NCBI RefSeq assembly: GCF_014640815.1
Contig: NZ_BMHM01000003.1
Location: 618,963 to 682,962, forward strand
Direction of reading: 5' to 3'
Source: Vreelandella lutescens
GTDB taxonomy: Bacteria > Pseudomonadota > Gammaproteobacteria > Pseudomonadales > Halomonadaceae
Length of the DNA stretch: 64,000 nt
A program made the translations under genes and the position numbers. Shown piece after piece: positions 21,326 through 30,468 of this stretch. Every line of letters starts with the position of its first letter. Positions within the stretch are counted from its first letter, which is position 1. The notes under the pieces are model-generated. The model had not been told where the DNA came from. It ran no database searches and saw only the letters and a list, made by a program, of their open reading frames with translations.

Positions 21326-23882
21326 TATCAACTGGCGATTAGCGGCGCGAAGTCTTAAGCGTGATCTTCGCGCGGCAGATGTGCGCGCGCTGTTTGTCGC
21401 GCTAGTACTGGCGGTGGCCGCTTCCACCATGATTGCTTTCTTTCTTGATCGGTTAGAGCGCGGCCTAGAGCGCCAGGCCGGGCAGATGCTAGGTGGCGAC
21501 TTAGTGCTTGAACAGCGTGATCCCTTTTCGGAAGAGCTGCGCAATACCTTAGAGCAGGCGGGTTTTACGCTGAGCGATCAAGTGGATCTGGTCTCCATGA
21601 TCAGCCAAGGCGAGCGTTTCCAGCCTGCCAGCCTCAAAGCGGTGGATGATATTTACCCACACTACGGCGTTTCTCACGTGGATCGTGGTAACGGCGTAGA
21701 GCAAATCGCCTCTGGCCCACCTGCGGGAGAAGCCTGGGCTGACCCACGGCTCGCCGAGCTGATTGAGATAGAGATTGGCGACCGCGTGCAGGTGGGGCAA
21801 ACGGAACTGACCATTAGCGGGATTATCGAACGCGAAGCGGACCAGTCCGCAGGTTTTGGTAACTTCAACCCGCGCTTGATGCTCAATACCGCTGACCTTG
21901 AAGCCACTGGGTTGGTACAGCCAGGGTCGCGCATTGAGTTTGAACTGCTGGCTGCCGGGCCGCCCGCCGCGTTAGAGCAAGTGCAGGGCTTATTAGCACA
22001 GCTACGGCGTGATGGAGTAGAGGTGCGTGATGTGCGGGTAGACCGCCCGCAGCTGGGCAACGCCTTACAGCGGGCGGAAAGCTACTTAGGCCTTGCCGGG
22101 TTAGCAGCGGTGCTGTTGGCCGGGGTGGCCGTGGCGATGTCGACTCGCCGCTACGTAGAGCGTCATCTGGACACCGCTGCCTTGCTGCGCTGCTTTGGGG
22201 CCAGCCAGTACCAGCTAGTAACGATTTTCAGCCTGCAACTGATCGGCCTAGCGTTGATGGCATCGATTCTGGGTGCCTTGCTGGGGTTGGTGGGGCAATC
22301 GTTGCTACTGTGGCTTTTGACCAGCTTTTTACCCATGACCCTGCCACCTCCGGGCATTATGCCCCTGTGGCTGGGAATCTTTACCGCGCTGTCGGTGCTG
22401 GTAGGGTTTGCGGGGCCAACGTTGCTGCGTATCAAGCAGGTAAGCGCGCTGAAAGTACTGCGCCGAGAGCTGGACCCCCTGCCGCCCGCCGCTTGGCTGG
22501 TGGTGGGTGTGGCCAGCATCGTCTTTGGTGGCCTGCTGTGGCTCTATTCAGGCAGCTTCCCATTAGCCTTGGCACTTCTGGTAGGTGGCTCAGCTTTACT
22601 GGCGCTGCTTTGGGGTGTGAGTTCTTTATTGCTGAATGGTTTGCTTCGCGCTGTGCAGCGCCTTACGGGCGGTGGCGAGTGGGTTCAGGCGTTTCGCTTG
22701 GGCGGGCGTCAGCTGGCCCGCCGCAAGCAGGCGGGGCTGGGGCAACTATTAGCTTTCTCGGTGACGTTTTTTGCCATGGCGATGATCGTCCTGGTGCGTG
22801 GTGATCTGCTCACTACATGGCAAGACCAGCTCCCAGAAGATACGCCCAACTACTTCGCCATCAACATTCAGCCCGGCGAGCGGGATGCGTTTGAGCAAGC
22901 GGTGGCGCCACGGGTCGATACCCAGAGCACCCTTTACCCCATGGTACGCGGCCGAATTACCGAGATTAACGGTCAAGCGCCAAGGGATGCGGTGCCCGCT
23001 GATGCCCGAGGCGACAACTCGCTGCGCCGTGAGTTAAATCTGACGTGGCAATCTGACCTGCCTGAGGGCAACCAAGTGGTGGCAGGGCAGTGGTTTACCC
23101 CTGCCAGTGAACCTCAAGGCTGGATGAGCGAAGTGGACGCGACGCCTTCGAGCGACTCAGAAACTGTCCCCATTTCGGTAGAAGATGGTTTGGCTGAGCG
23201 TCTTGGTTTGGGGCTGGGAGACGAAATCACATTCGCCGTGGGCAGCGACAGCATCATAACGCGCATCGACAGCCTGCGTAGCCTTAACTGGGACAGCTTT
23301 AACCCGAACTTCTTCGTGATCTTCCCGCCCGGCGTATTGGAATCTTTCGGCCATAGCTTCATCACCGCTTTCCATCTGCCAGACGAAGAGCAGGGCTTGG
23401 TGCGCGAGCTGGTTAGCGACTTCCCAGGCGTCTCGCTGCTTAACGTAGATGCCATTCTCGGGCAGGTTCGTGATGTGTTGACCCAAGTGACTCGGGCGGT
23501 GGAGCTCGTGCTTATTCTGGTGCTGTTAGCGGGCGTGAGTGTGCTCTACGCCGCCCTCACCGCCAGCCGCCCGGTGCGTGCCCATGAAAGTGGCCTGCTG
23601 CGGGTGTTTGGTGCGGGTAACCGGATGATCTCCCGCGTGCAGGGGGCAGAATATGCTCTGCTCGGTTTTGCCAGCGGCTTGCTAGGGGCGGTGCTCGCAG
23701 AGCTCGCCACCGCCGCGCTCTACCTCTACTGGCTCGATTTAACTCCGCGCCTGCATATCGGCCTATGGCTAACACTCCCCATCGGCGGCGCGCTGTTAAT
23801 AGGTGTCATCGGCCACGCGCTCTCCTACAGCCTGCGTAGGCAAGCCCCGGCGGCAAGCTTAGGATTATTAGGCGAGGCGTAA
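21318..23882 (+). CDS. ybbP: YbbP-type FtsX-family ABC permease
   Basis: This 854-residue permease has an N-terminal membrane segment (ALFVALVLAVAASTMIAFFL), a large periplasmic domain, a central group of membrane segments (about 260-480), a second periplasmic domain and a C-terminal group of three to four segments ending in ALLIGVIGHALSYSLRR. Two FtsX modules in one chain are typical of YbbP. The start is ATG 21318, overlapping the ybbA stop by 8 bp behind GAGGAAGG; longer open frame upstream is the ybbA gene. It forms the transporter with YbbA. A hairpin terminator follows at 23899. Confidence 0.9.
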   Translation: MSDINWRLAARSLKRDLRAADVRALFVALVLAVAASTMIAFFLDRLERGLERQAGQMLGGDLVLEQRDPFSEELRNTLEQAGFTLSDQVDLVSMISQGERFQPASLKAVDDIYPHYGVSHVDRGNGVEQIASGPPAGEAWADPRLAELIEIEIGDRVQVGQTELTISGIIEREADQSAGFGNFNPRLMLNTADLEATGLVQPGSRIEFELLAAGPPAALEQVQGLLAQLRRDGVEVRDVRVDRPQLGNALQRAESYLGLAGLAAVLLAGVAVAMSTRRYVERHLDTAALLRCFGASQYQLVTIFSLQLIGLALMASILGALLGLVGQSLLLWLLTSFLPMTLPPPGIMPLWLGIFTALSVLVGFAGPTLLRIKQVSALKVLRRELDPLPPAAWLVVGVASIVFGGLLWLYSGSFPLALALLVGGSALLALLWGVSSLLLNGLLRAVQRLTGGGEWVQAFRLGGRQLARRKQAGLGQLLAFSVTFFAMAMIVLVRGDLLTTWQDQLPEDTPNYFAINIQPGERDAFEQAVAPRVDTQSTLYPMVRGRITEINGQAPRDAVPADARGDNSLRRELNLTWQSDLPEGNQVVAGQWFTPASEPQGWMSEVDATPSSDSETVPISVEDGLAERLGLGLGDEITFAVGSDSIITRIDSLRSLNWDSFNPNFFVIFPPGVLESFGHSFITAFHLPDEEQGLVRELVSDFPGVSLLNVDAILGQVRDVLTQVTRAVELVLILVLLAGVSVLYAALTASRPVRAHESGLLRVFGAGNRMISRVQGAEYALLGFASGLLGAVLAELATAALYLYWLDLTPRLHIGLWLTLPIGGALLIGVIGHALSYSLRRQAPAASLGLLGEA

Positions 23883-23898
23883 TCGTACTAGCAATAAA

Positions 23899-23924
23899 AA
23901 AAGGCGGCTCTTTAGCAGCCTTTT
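23899..23924 (+). terminator. Terminator after ybbP
   Basis: AAAAGGCGGCT (23899-23909) pairs with AGCAGCCTTTT (23914-23924), with one internal mismatch and a 4-nt loop. It ends in four T residues, 16 bases after the ybbP stop. Confidence 0.7.
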
Positions 23925-23996
23925 CGCTGATGGATAAGCGATGGCGTTGGTGCAGCTTGGTGATATGCTAAAACCTTTCAACAGGGAGGTCGTGGC

Positions 23997-25400
23997 ATGC
24001 GGGCGAATGTGATGAAGTGGGGCGTAACAGGGGTAGCGCTGTGGTTGGTGGCGGGAACCGCGCAGGCGTCGCTACAGCAGTTCGAGGCGGATCTGCAGGC
24101 AGAACTGGCGGGCGACGATGCCCGTATGGCCATTGGGCAGCTAGTAGAAGAAGCCAACAGCTATGTGGCAGAAGATGTGGCGATTACTTACGCCAATGGC
24201 GATTTGCTCTCGATCGACCGTTACCGCGTGGCAGGTCGTTACACACAGCCAGAGTCAATTACGCTAGATGGCATCAGCGTCACTGAATTGGGGTTCGACT
24301 CGCCCGTGCTGACCGTGGGAGAGCTGGTACTACGAGAACCTGGCGCTGCCGTGCCTACGCTAAAAGCTTTCGAGACGGAAGGCAGCCCGATTAGCGCACT
24401 CAGCCTGAGTGATATTACTTTTCGGCTAGAGGGCAGCTTGGCAGATGAGCTAGCTGCTGAGCTTGAGAGCCAAGCGCTAGCAGGTTATCTCTCCATTGAT
24501 TCCCTAGAGCTAGAAGAGGCGAGCAGCAGTGCCGTTGGTCTCATCGCGTTACAAGGGGTTAGCGGTGAGTTGAACGACCTCGCCACCGGCATCTCCGCGA
24601 CGTTGGCATTAGGAGATATGCGCATTGAAGCGCTGGAAGGGCTCGACCGCCCCGGAGACGAGCGCCTTGAGCATGCCGAACTCAACGGTTTTAGTTTAAC
24701 CGGCGAGCAGTGGAGCGTATTACTGGACAACGCTTGGGTAAAAGGTAACAGCTATGTAGGCGAGGCGGGTTTTAGCGGTGCGGAATTTGATCTTGGCGAG
24801 TTAATCAATTTAGTGCCCCCCGCTGAGCGAGAAGAACTTCAAGCCCTGAACCGTGTATTGACGGGCGGTACCGGGCGTTTAAGTGCCGAAGGCCAAAGCG
24901 CCTCGCAGTGGCATGAAGCACCCTCCAATGAACCGAGCAGCCGCAACCGCCTCACCTCAGAAGGGTATTTGCAGTTGGACGGAGCCGGTGGCCTAGAGTT
25001 CTCTATGGATGTGCCCATCAGCTTGCCCAAAGGGGCCACCTTAGAGCAGGCCACACAAAACCCCGCCCTGTTTGAAGCGGCGACGCTGTACGGTGGTAAC
25101 GTCACCGTGGCTTACAGCGATGAAGGCATGTTGCCGCGCATGACTACCGAAATAGCAAACCAAGAAGGCATCAGCGAAGAACAAGCGATTTCGCAAGCCT
25201 GGGCGCAAGCGCAGCAATTAGGACCGCTGCTTGGCCCGCAAATTACCAAGCTCATGGTGGGCATGGTGGATATTATGGCGGGCAAAGCCCAGTCGTTAAC
25301 CGTTAATGTGGCGCTGCCTAACCCATTTATGCTTAATCAATTCATAATGAACCCCATGGGCAGCAGCGAGCGCCTCACCTTCACCTTTGAGCTGAAGTAG
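23997..25400 (+). CDS. Secreted protein of unknown function
   Basis: The protein has 467 residues with a clear signal peptide (VTGVALWLVAGTAQAS, cleavage likely after AQA). ATG 23997 has GGGAGGT six bases upstream. It is acidic, rich in Leu/Glu/Ser and in alternating beta-like segments (EDVAITYANGDLLSIDRYRV, ITLDGISVTELGF), with no catalytic motif I can name. The overall look is that of a periplasmic beta-rich protein, loosely similar to YdgA/DUF945 proteins such as the one at 51728, but I do not assign it. It lies alone between the ybbP terminator and glyA. Coding status is secure; function is not. Confidence 0.75.
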   Translation: MRANVMKWGVTGVALWLVAGTAQASLQQFEADLQAELAGDDARMAIGQLVEEANSYVAEDVAITYANGDLLSIDRYRVAGRYTQPESITLDGISVTELGFDSPVLTVGELVLREPGAAVPTLKAFETEGSPISALSLSDITFRLEGSLADELAAELESQALAGYLSIDSLELEEASSSAVGLIALQGVSGELNDLATGISATLALGDMRIEALEGLDRPGDERLEHAELNGFSLTGEQWSVLLDNAWVKGNSYVGEAGFSGAEFDLGELINLVPPAEREELQALNRVLTGGTGRLSAEGQSASQWHEAPSNEPSSRNRLTSEGYLQLDGAGGLEFSMDVPISLPKGATLEQATQNPALFEAATLYGGNVTVAYSDEGMLPRMTTEIANQEGISEEQAISQAWAQAQQLGPLLGPQITKLMVGMVDIMAGKAQSLTVNVALPNPFMLNQFIMNPMGSSERLTFTFELK

Positions 25401-25440
25401 CGTGGTTGTCCAGTCGGTCAGGTTTGAGGGGCGGCTGGCA

Positions 25441-25508
25441 ACATGAAACATGCTCATGTAAGACCTGACGCGGATGCGATGAAAGTCGCGTCAGGCTGCG
25501 GTATGATA
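25441..25508 (+). promoter_or_regulatory. glyA leader with two inverted repeats and a candidate -10
   Basis: ACATGA/TCATGT (25441-25446, 25454-25459) is followed by a perfect 9-bp inverted repeat CCTGACGCG/CGCGTCAGG (25464-25472, 25487-25495) around a 14-nt loop. TATGAT at 25503-25508 resembles a -10 box and would place the second repeat over the -35 region, where no good -35 hexamer exists. This pattern fits an activator-dependent promoter. The regulator is not identified. Confidence 0.4.
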
Positions 25509-25556
25509 GCCGCCTCGCTTCTCCATGATGATCCTTTTGTAACGAGGTTCCCGCCG

Positions 25557-26822
25557 ATGTTCAGCCGCGATATGACAATTGCCGGATTCGATGATGCGCT
25601 ATTTGATGCCATGCAAAAAGAAGTGGCACGCCAAGAAGCCCACATCGAACTGATTGCTTCTGAAAACTACGCCAGCCCCCGCGTACTAGAAGCGCAAGGC
25701 AGCCAGCTGACCAACAAATACGCCGAAGGTTACCCAGGCAAGCGCTACTACGGCGGCTGTGAGTTTGTCGATATCGCTGAAAACTTAGCCATCGACTACG
25801 CCAAGCAGCTGTTCGGCGCGACCTACGTTAACGTTCAGCCGCACTCTGGCTCTCAAGCCAACAGCGCCGTTTTCCAAGCGTTGGTTACGCCGGGCGACAC
25901 TATCCTCGGTATGAGCCTGGACGCGGGTGGCCACCTAACGCACGGTGCCAAGCCCAACTTCTCTGGCAAGCACTACAATGCCATTCAGTACGGCCTGAAT
26001 GAGCAAGGCCTGATCGATTACGACCAAGTCGCTGAACTGGCCCGTGAGCACAAGCCGAAGATGATCATCGCCGGTTTCTCTGCCTACTCTCAGATTGTCG
26101 ACTGGGCAAAATTCCGTGAGATCGCTGACGAAGTAGGCGCTTACTTGTTGGTGGATATGGCGCACGTTTCTGGCTTGGTCGCTGCTGGCGTTTACCCCAG
26201 CCCGCTGCCCCACGCCCATGTGGTCACGTCCACGACGCACAAAACCCTGCGCGGCCCGCGTAGCGGCGTGATTCTCTCGGCAGAGAACAACCCTGACATC
26301 GAGAAGAAGCTGCAGTCGGCGGTCTTCCCCGGTGGCCAGGGCGGCCCGCTGATGCACGTGATTGCCGCCAAAGCGATCTGCTTCAAAGAAGCCATGGAGC
26401 CCGAGTTCAAAACCTACCAGCAGCAGGTGGTTAAGAACGCCCAAGCCATGGCGAAGGTCTTCATCGACCGCGGTTACGATATCGTATCTGGTGGTACCGA
26501 AGACCACCTGTTCTTGCTATCACTGATCAAGCAGGGCGTGACCGGTAAAGATGCGGATGCTGCCCTTGGCCGCGCCCATATCACCGTCAATAAAAATGCC
26601 GTACCGAACGACCCGCAAAGCCCGTTCGTCACTTCTGGCCTGCGTATCGGCACCCCCGCCGTGACCACGCGCGGCTTCGGTGAAGACGAGTGCACGCACC
26701 TAGCAGGTTGGATTTGCGATATTCTCGACGTCCTGGCCAAAGGCGAAGACACCAGCGCTATCGAAGCTCAAGTGCTGGATAAAGTTGCTGACGTGTGTGG
26801 CCGCTTCCCAGTGTATAAGTAA
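25557..26822 (+). CDS. glyA: Serine hydroxymethyltransferase
   Basis: This 421-residue PLP enzyme interconverts serine and glycine, charging tetrahydrofolate with a one-carbon unit in the cytoplasm. It has the family sequences [40 protein letters not shown], the substrate/PLP region [11 protein letters not shown], and the PLP-lysine segment [16 protein letters not shown]. It is full length. The start is ATG 25557, preceded by GAGG; the upstream open frame covers the leader repeats and is not coding. It is a single gene followed by a strong terminator at 26864. Confidence 0.98.
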   Translation: MFSRDMTIAGFDDALFDAMQKEVARQEAHIELIASENYASPRVLEAQGSQLTNKYAEGYPGKRYYGGCEFVDIAENLAIDYAKQLFGATYVNVQPHSGSQANSAVFQALVTPGDTILGMSLDAGGHLTHGAKPNFSGKHYNAIQYGLNEQGLIDYDQVAELAREHKPKMIIAGFSAYSQIVDWAKFREIADEVGAYLLVDMAHVSGLVAAGVYPSPLPHAHVVTSTTHKTLRGPRSGVILSAENNPDIEKKLQSAVFPGGQGGPLMHVIAAKAICFKEAMEPEFKTYQQQVVKNAQAMAKVFIDRGYDIVSGGTEDHLFLLSLIKQGVTGKDADAALGRAHITVNKNAVPNDPQSPFVTSGLRIGTPAVTTRGFGEDECTHLAGWICDILDVLAKGEDTSAIEAQVLDKVADVCGRFPVYK

Positions 26823-26863
26823 GCCACCATTAAGGGGCACTAGGCTGGGTAAAACCGCCTAGT

Positions 26864-26898
26864 AAAAAGCGCTAGCCTGTAAAGGCTAGCGCTTTTTT
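26864..26898 (+). terminator. Rho-independent terminator after glyA
   Basis: AAAAAGCGCTAGCC (26864-26877) pairs with GGCTAGCGCTTTTTT (26884-26898) around a 6-nt loop. The A and T flanks make it work in both directions, so it may also end the convergent glycosyltransferase transcript. Confidence 0.92.
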
Positions 26899-26933
26899 AT
26901 GGCTTAGTGGTGAGCGGCAGCCGGTGCTGTGCA

Positions 26934-27749
26934 TTAAGACGTGGAAGGAGGATCTTGGCGAATAATGCTGACTTTTTGCTGCTCCTTGGTCCATTTCCCC
27001 GCTTTTTTATCAATGTACTGAAAGTGTTCATTAGTGAAGCTGCCTTGATTGCAAGCGTGGCGATAAGAGACGGTCTGCACGTGCTCTTGATCCAGCAGCT
27101 TAATAAACACCCCAGGCCCCGTTAACTCGAACACATTAGTCAGCTGATTCTCCTCAATGTTGCGATGTACCTGCTCAATTAATTTAAGCACATTGGGATT
27201 GCCAGGACGGCTGGCAATAAAGTAGTTGCTCAGCTCGCCCTTGCGGGTCGTCACATATAATTCGTCAATATTTGCTGGTACTACCCGGCCTAATGGCCAG
27301 ATGGCATGGGCGTCGATGTCTAGGTAAACGCCGCCATGCTTATAAAGCGCCAATAGCCGCCAAAAATCGGCCTGAGCGGCACCAATTTGCAGTTTGTCGT
27401 AGCTCTCGAGCCACGCAGGGTCAAAGTGCTGCTCTATAAAGTCATGGCGCGCTTGGGTGATCATGAAACGATACTCAAAGCGCGGTGCCATCAGACGGTT
27501 AAAGAGATAATTGAGATAAACCGGCAGCGTCACCTTATTGGTAAAGTTGGTTTGCCAAATAATACGAGGGATGACGGTATCTTGATTGGCGGGTAGCCAG
27601 GGGGCCGCACGTTCTGGCAGCGTAAAACGCTTGTTGGGAAAGAGTGCGTGGAACCCATAGCTCAATACTTTGGTAACGTTAGCAAATAGCTTGATGACCC
27701 GACTGACGGCCACAATGTGTGGTTTACTGTTACGCCGACGTGCAGACAT
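26934..27749 (-). CDS. GT32-type glycosyltransferase (DXD sugar-binding domain)
   Basis: The protein has 271 residues. The core PRIIWQTNF then AAQADFWRLLALYKHGGVYLDI and the DXD motif in YLDIDAHAIWP are those of the Gly_transf_sug/OCH1-like family (GT32), which transfers sugars from nucleotide donors in capsule or lipopolysaccharide synthesis. There is no signal peptide; a basic N-terminus and weak hydrophobic stretch (KVLSYGFHALF) may attach it to the membrane. ATG 27749 has AAAGGACG upstream on the minus strand. No other polysaccharide genes are nearby, so the acceptor is unknown. It is convergent with glyA. Confidence 0.82.
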   Translation of the reverse strand: MSARRRNSKPHIVAVSRVIKLFANVTKVLSYGFHALFPNKRFTLPERAAPWLPANQDTVIPRIIWQTNFTNKVTLPVYLNYLFNRLMAPRFEYRFMITQARHDFIEQHFDPAWLESYDKLQIGAAQADFWRLLALYKHGGVYLDIDAHAIWPLGRVVPANIDELYVTTRKGELSNYFIASRPGNPNVLKLIEQVHRNIEENQLTNVFELTGPGVFIKLLDQEHVQTVSYRHACNQGSFTNEHFQYIDKKAGKWTKEQQKVSIIRQDPPSTS

Positions 27750-27772
27750 AGTCGTCCTTTCATTAAGCAAAT

Positions 27773-27800
27773 GAAAAGCCTAGCGTATCGCTAGGCTTTC
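27773..27800 (-). terminator. Terminator after the FlgO-like gene
   Basis: GAAAAGCCTAGCG (27773-27785) pairs with CGCTAGGCTTTC (27789-27800) around a 3-nt loop. Read leftward, it lies 30 bp after the FlgO-like stop and ends in CTTTTC. Confidence 0.75.
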
Positions 27801-27829
27801 AGACTGTCATTGGCTGGCGAGCCTATAGA

Positions 27830-28411
27830 TTACCAGCCGCCCTGAGCCTCTAATAAACTGCGCATATTATTATCCAGCGGAAGCTGGAAGTCTGCGCTGC
27901 CCAGCACCATAGCATCGCCTGCGCGAACCACTCGGGCGCTCACATAAAGCGCGTCCTGCCCTTGGGCGTACGTACCCATCAAAATTGAGCGAGCATTATG
28001 CTGAGAGCTTAAACGTTGAACCTGACGAGAGAGAATAAGTTCACCCACGCTCTCTTCAATAAACATGCTGTCGCGCATTTTTACTTCGCGAACCTGCATC
28101 CCCTGCTGGGCCAAGGCCGATGCCATAATCTCAGAACTGATACGGCCAAAGGTGGAGGATTGGGTAAGGTTGTCGATACTCACAAAGGTGGCGGCTATCA
28201 TCGGGCTATAGCGCGTTAAATCAGGATTGTTAGCGACCATTTGCTGAGCCGCTTGATGGGCGAGTTCAGACAGATCTGGCTTTGGCTCCTGGGGCTGGGC
28301 GTTATTACCTAGCGTCGAACAGCCTGCCAGCATTGCCAAGCAGAGGGTAGCAAAAGCCCCCAAGCGAAAGACGCGCGCTGATGACGACACAAACAGAGAT
28401 TGTAAGGACAT
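27830..28411 (-). CDS. FlgO-family outer-membrane lipoprotein
   Basis: The protein has 193 residues with a lipoprotein signal (LCLAMLAGCS lipobox). The mature part contains FGRISSEIMASALAQQGMQVRE, ILSRQVQRLSSQHNARSILM and VSARVVRAGDAMVLGS, the pattern of the FlgO domain family of flagellum-associated outer-membrane proteins. ATG 28411 follows the previous stop by 5 bp; a TTG at 28423 overlapping that stop is the alternative. It is the second gene of a two-gene operon behind a sigma-28-like promoter, which supports a flagellar role. Family call by sequence pattern. Confidence 0.75.
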   Translation of the reverse strand: MSLQSLFVSSSARVFRLGAFATLCLAMLAGCSTLGNNAQPQEPKPDLSELAHQAAQQMVANNPDLTRYSPMIAATFVSIDNLTQSSTFGRISSEIMASALAQQGMQVREVKMRDSMFIEESVGELILSRQVQRLSSQHNARSILMGTYAQGQDALYVSARVVRAGDAMVLGSADFQLPLDNNMRSLLEAQGGW

Positions 28412-28416
28412 AAATG

Positions 28417-29142
28417 TTACCAAGTATCGGTGATAGAAACGGTTGGCGTGGTGGGGGCTTGAGGAACCCGGTGAGGCGCGTATTGGCGGCGGTCACCTGC
28501 ATTAATGTAATAGATGTTGGAAGAGGAGTAGAGAATCTGATCCTGTTCCACTATTTGCGTCGTAATGATGATTTCCTCATTCCCTTTAGGTGTCCAACTG
28601 CCGCTGGTGGTATCTGCCACCATCGCCGCTGGAATGAGCGCAAGTGCAGGTTCACTCCAGTTGCCCAGTGGAATGCTGGCAACGGCAATACCGCTCGCTA
28701 GGGCGGTGTATGCGCCAAAAGGCGGGCGGGTATATCCTCGATCCCGATGGGCGACCACTTCTACATCAATTTGTATTAGAGCACCATTGGCCCGTGGCTG
28801 GGTCGTTACACTGCCGCCACGAGAAACCAGCTCGCTGGTTAATAGCGTTCTAAAACCGCGCTCGAATTCTCCACCGCTGTAGTATGAGCCATATTGCTCG
28901 TGCTCAGGGGCTGCGATATGCAAATCACGAAAGCGTACCCGCTCACTGCCTAAAATACCGGCTGCTTCGTGCTGTGCGAGCACTTCCCAATGTTGGGCCG
29001 CCTGCATACGCTGTTGTTCAGTGTAAGGATAGGTAGTGGCAATGGGCGCTTGCGAGGTGCTGGCATAAAAACAGCCGCTGAGCATCAGGCTAGCAAGTCC
29101 CAGGCCAACGGGGCGTAAAAAATGGGCAATGGGGAGTGACAT
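28417..29142 (-). CDS. Lipoprotein of unknown function, first gene of the FlgO-like operon
   Basis: The protein has 241 residues with a lipobox (LGLASLMLSGCFYAS). The mature protein contains VRFRDLHIAAPEHEQYGSYY and LLTSELVSRGGSVTTQPRAN, and a Gly/Ala-rich hydrophobic stretch near YTALASGIAVASIPLG. The pattern SGGEFERGFRTLLTSELVSRG suggests a CsgG/FlgO-like alpha-beta domain, but I do not assign it. The start is ATG 29142; a GTG at 29157 is possible. A sigma-28-like promoter lies about 75 bp upstream, and the FlgO-like gene follows directly. Confidence 0.68.
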   Translation of the reverse strand: MSLPIAHFLRPVGLGLASLMLSGCFYASTSQAPIATTYPYTEQQRMQAAQHWEVLAQHEAAGILGSERVRFRDLHIAAPEHEQYGSYYSGGEFERGFRTLLTSELVSRGGSVTTQPRANGALIQIDVEVVAHRDRGYTRPPFGAYTALASGIAVASIPLGNWSEPALALIPAAMVADTTSGSWTPKGNEEIIITTQIVEQDQILYSSSNIYYINAGDRRQYAPHRVPQAPTTPTVSITDTW

Positions 29143-29218
29143 AGGACGAGTGCGCACCTGGTAGTTCCTTATCGCTACTAAACGGCTTTTTGATAGACTA
29201 GTTTGCCATGCTTAGCAT

Positions 29219-29245
29219 AAATCGGCCACGAGGTTAAAAACTTGA
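29219..29245 (-). promoter_or_regulatory. Sigma-28 (FliA)-type promoter for the FlgO-like operon
   Basis: On the minus strand TCAAGTTT, an 11-bp spacer, then GCCGATTT. The known consensus is TAAAGTTT-N11-GCCGATAA, so 13 of 16 positions match with exact spacing. It reads toward the lipoprotein gene at 29142. Confidence 0.72.
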
Positions 29246-29261
29246 ATGAGTAATCACCCCC

Positions 29262-30314
29262 ATGCTTGAAGACCACCGCAGCGGCCCACGTCATGACTCA
29301 CTTTTGTCTACCTACCCAGAAGATGATAGCAACAATGGTTGGATGATTAGCTATATCGATATCATGACGCTGCTGGTGGCGCTATTTGTCATTATTATTG
29401 CCGCAGCGGGGGTGACAAGCCCAGACTGGTCACCTGAGACGGCTGAGACTGACACAAGCGAGAGCCTAACAGCACCGTTAGAAGTGCCTTTACCCGCTAT
29501 GTTGGAAGAGCGCCGCCAGCAGCGAAGTGCAGCGCTGGTGACGGTGCCAGGCAGCCTTAGTCCGATGGCCGTGAGCGCCGCACTAGGAGTGGCTGGATTG
29601 CCTCCTCGACCTGCCGCTGCTCCCCTTGTACCTCCTTTATTGGCACTGCCAGCAGCAGAGGAGCCCACTCCGGAATTAGAGCCACCGTTGGTGGCATCGC
29701 TAGTGGAGCGCTTACCCTCTCCATCACCCACTTCTACGCTACCTACTCCGCTAGTACGTGTGGATGAGGAGGTTGCCGTCGCGCCCTTGGCAGATTACAT
29801 GGTACTGCTGACCGATCGTCCCCCGGTAAATGTACAGGCAGTTAGCGATGAGGCGATCAGTAGCGCCCTGGCATTGGATGCCCAGCTTTCTGAACGGGTG
29901 GAGACCTCGCCCTATTTACCCAATTTGGAAGGGGTAGAAGTTTCGAGGGTGGCTGAGGGCATCAGCTTGCGCGTGCAAGACAGGTTGCTGTTCCCCTCTG
30001 CGACGGCCGAGCTGACTGAAGGCGGCTCATCACTGGTGGGTAGCCTACTGGAAACCATTCAGCGCTACGATGGCGAAGTATGGGTAGAAGGCCACTCTGA
30101 TAGCCAAAGTATTAACACCCCAGAGTTCTCCTCTAACTGGGCGCTCTCCAGCGCACGTGCTATTGCCATTGTTGAAGCCTTGGAAGCGGCGGGTGTGGCC
30201 GCTGAACGCTTGCGAGCCGTAGGGTTAGCCGCCACTCAACCCTTGGAAGATAACAGCACCGCCGAGGGGCGTGCGCGTAATCGCCGAGTGGAGGTGGTCA
30301 TTCATGCTCAATAG
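29262..30314 (+). CDS. MotB-like protein with OmpA-type peptidoglycan-binding domain, no adjacent MotA
   Basis: The protein has 350 residues. One N-terminal membrane segment, GWMISYIDIMTLLVALFVII, has the MotB-type Asp (Asp33) that carries ions in stator complexes. A Pro/Ala/Val-rich linker of about 150 residues follows, unusually long. An OmpA/MotB domain from about 225 includes VEGHSDSQSIN, NWALSSARA and GRARNRRVEVVI. Stator B subunits need a MotA partner, but none lies next to it, so it may pair with a distant MotA-like protein or act only as a peptidoglycan anchor. The start has a weak ribosome-binding site. It is divergent from the FlgO-like operon. Confidence 0.82.
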   Translation: MLEDHRSGPRHDSLLSTYPEDDSNNGWMISYIDIMTLLVALFVIIIAAAGVTSPDWSPETAETDTSESLTAPLEVPLPAMLEERRQQRSAALVTVPGSLSPMAVSAALGVAGLPPRPAAAPLVPPLLALPAAEEPTPELEPPLVASLVERLPSPSPTSTLPTPLVRVDEEVAVAPLADYMVLLTDRPPVNVQAVSDEAISSALALDAQLSERVETSPYLPNLEGVEVSRVAEGISLRVQDRLLFPSATAELTEGGSSLVGSLLETIQRYDGEVWVEGHSDSQSINTPEFSSNWALSSARAIAIVEALEAAGVAAERLRAVGLAATQPLEDNSTAEGRARNRRVEVVIHAQ

Positions 30315-30365
30315 GTGGCATCAAGCAATGAACAACGCTTTTGTATAAGGCGATAGATACAGCAT

Positions 30366-30462
30366 AAAAAAAGCCCGCCGGGGGTGGCGGGCATGAAAGG
30401 GCTTGGCTCACTGCAGCCCACTGACATCAGGTGAGGGGGTGTACAAGGTTGTCAGTGGGTAC
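30366..30462 (-). ncRNA. Candidate small RNA of about 97 nt with own promoter and terminator
   Basis: On the minus strand a sigma-70 promoter (TTGGCA, 16 bp, TATACT; 30491-30496 and 30469-30474) would start a transcript near 30462. The transcript begins with a perfect 10-bp stem CCCACTGACA/TGTCAGTGGG (30459-30450 with 30426-30417). Its 23-nt loop contains the C-rich sequence ACCCCCTCACC, complementary to ribosome-binding sites. It ends in a GC hairpin GCCCGCC/GGCGGGC and seven U (30392-30366). No open frame of useful length is present. I recognise no known RNA family. Predicted from structure only. Confidence 0.62.
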
Positions 30463-30468
30463 AATTCG

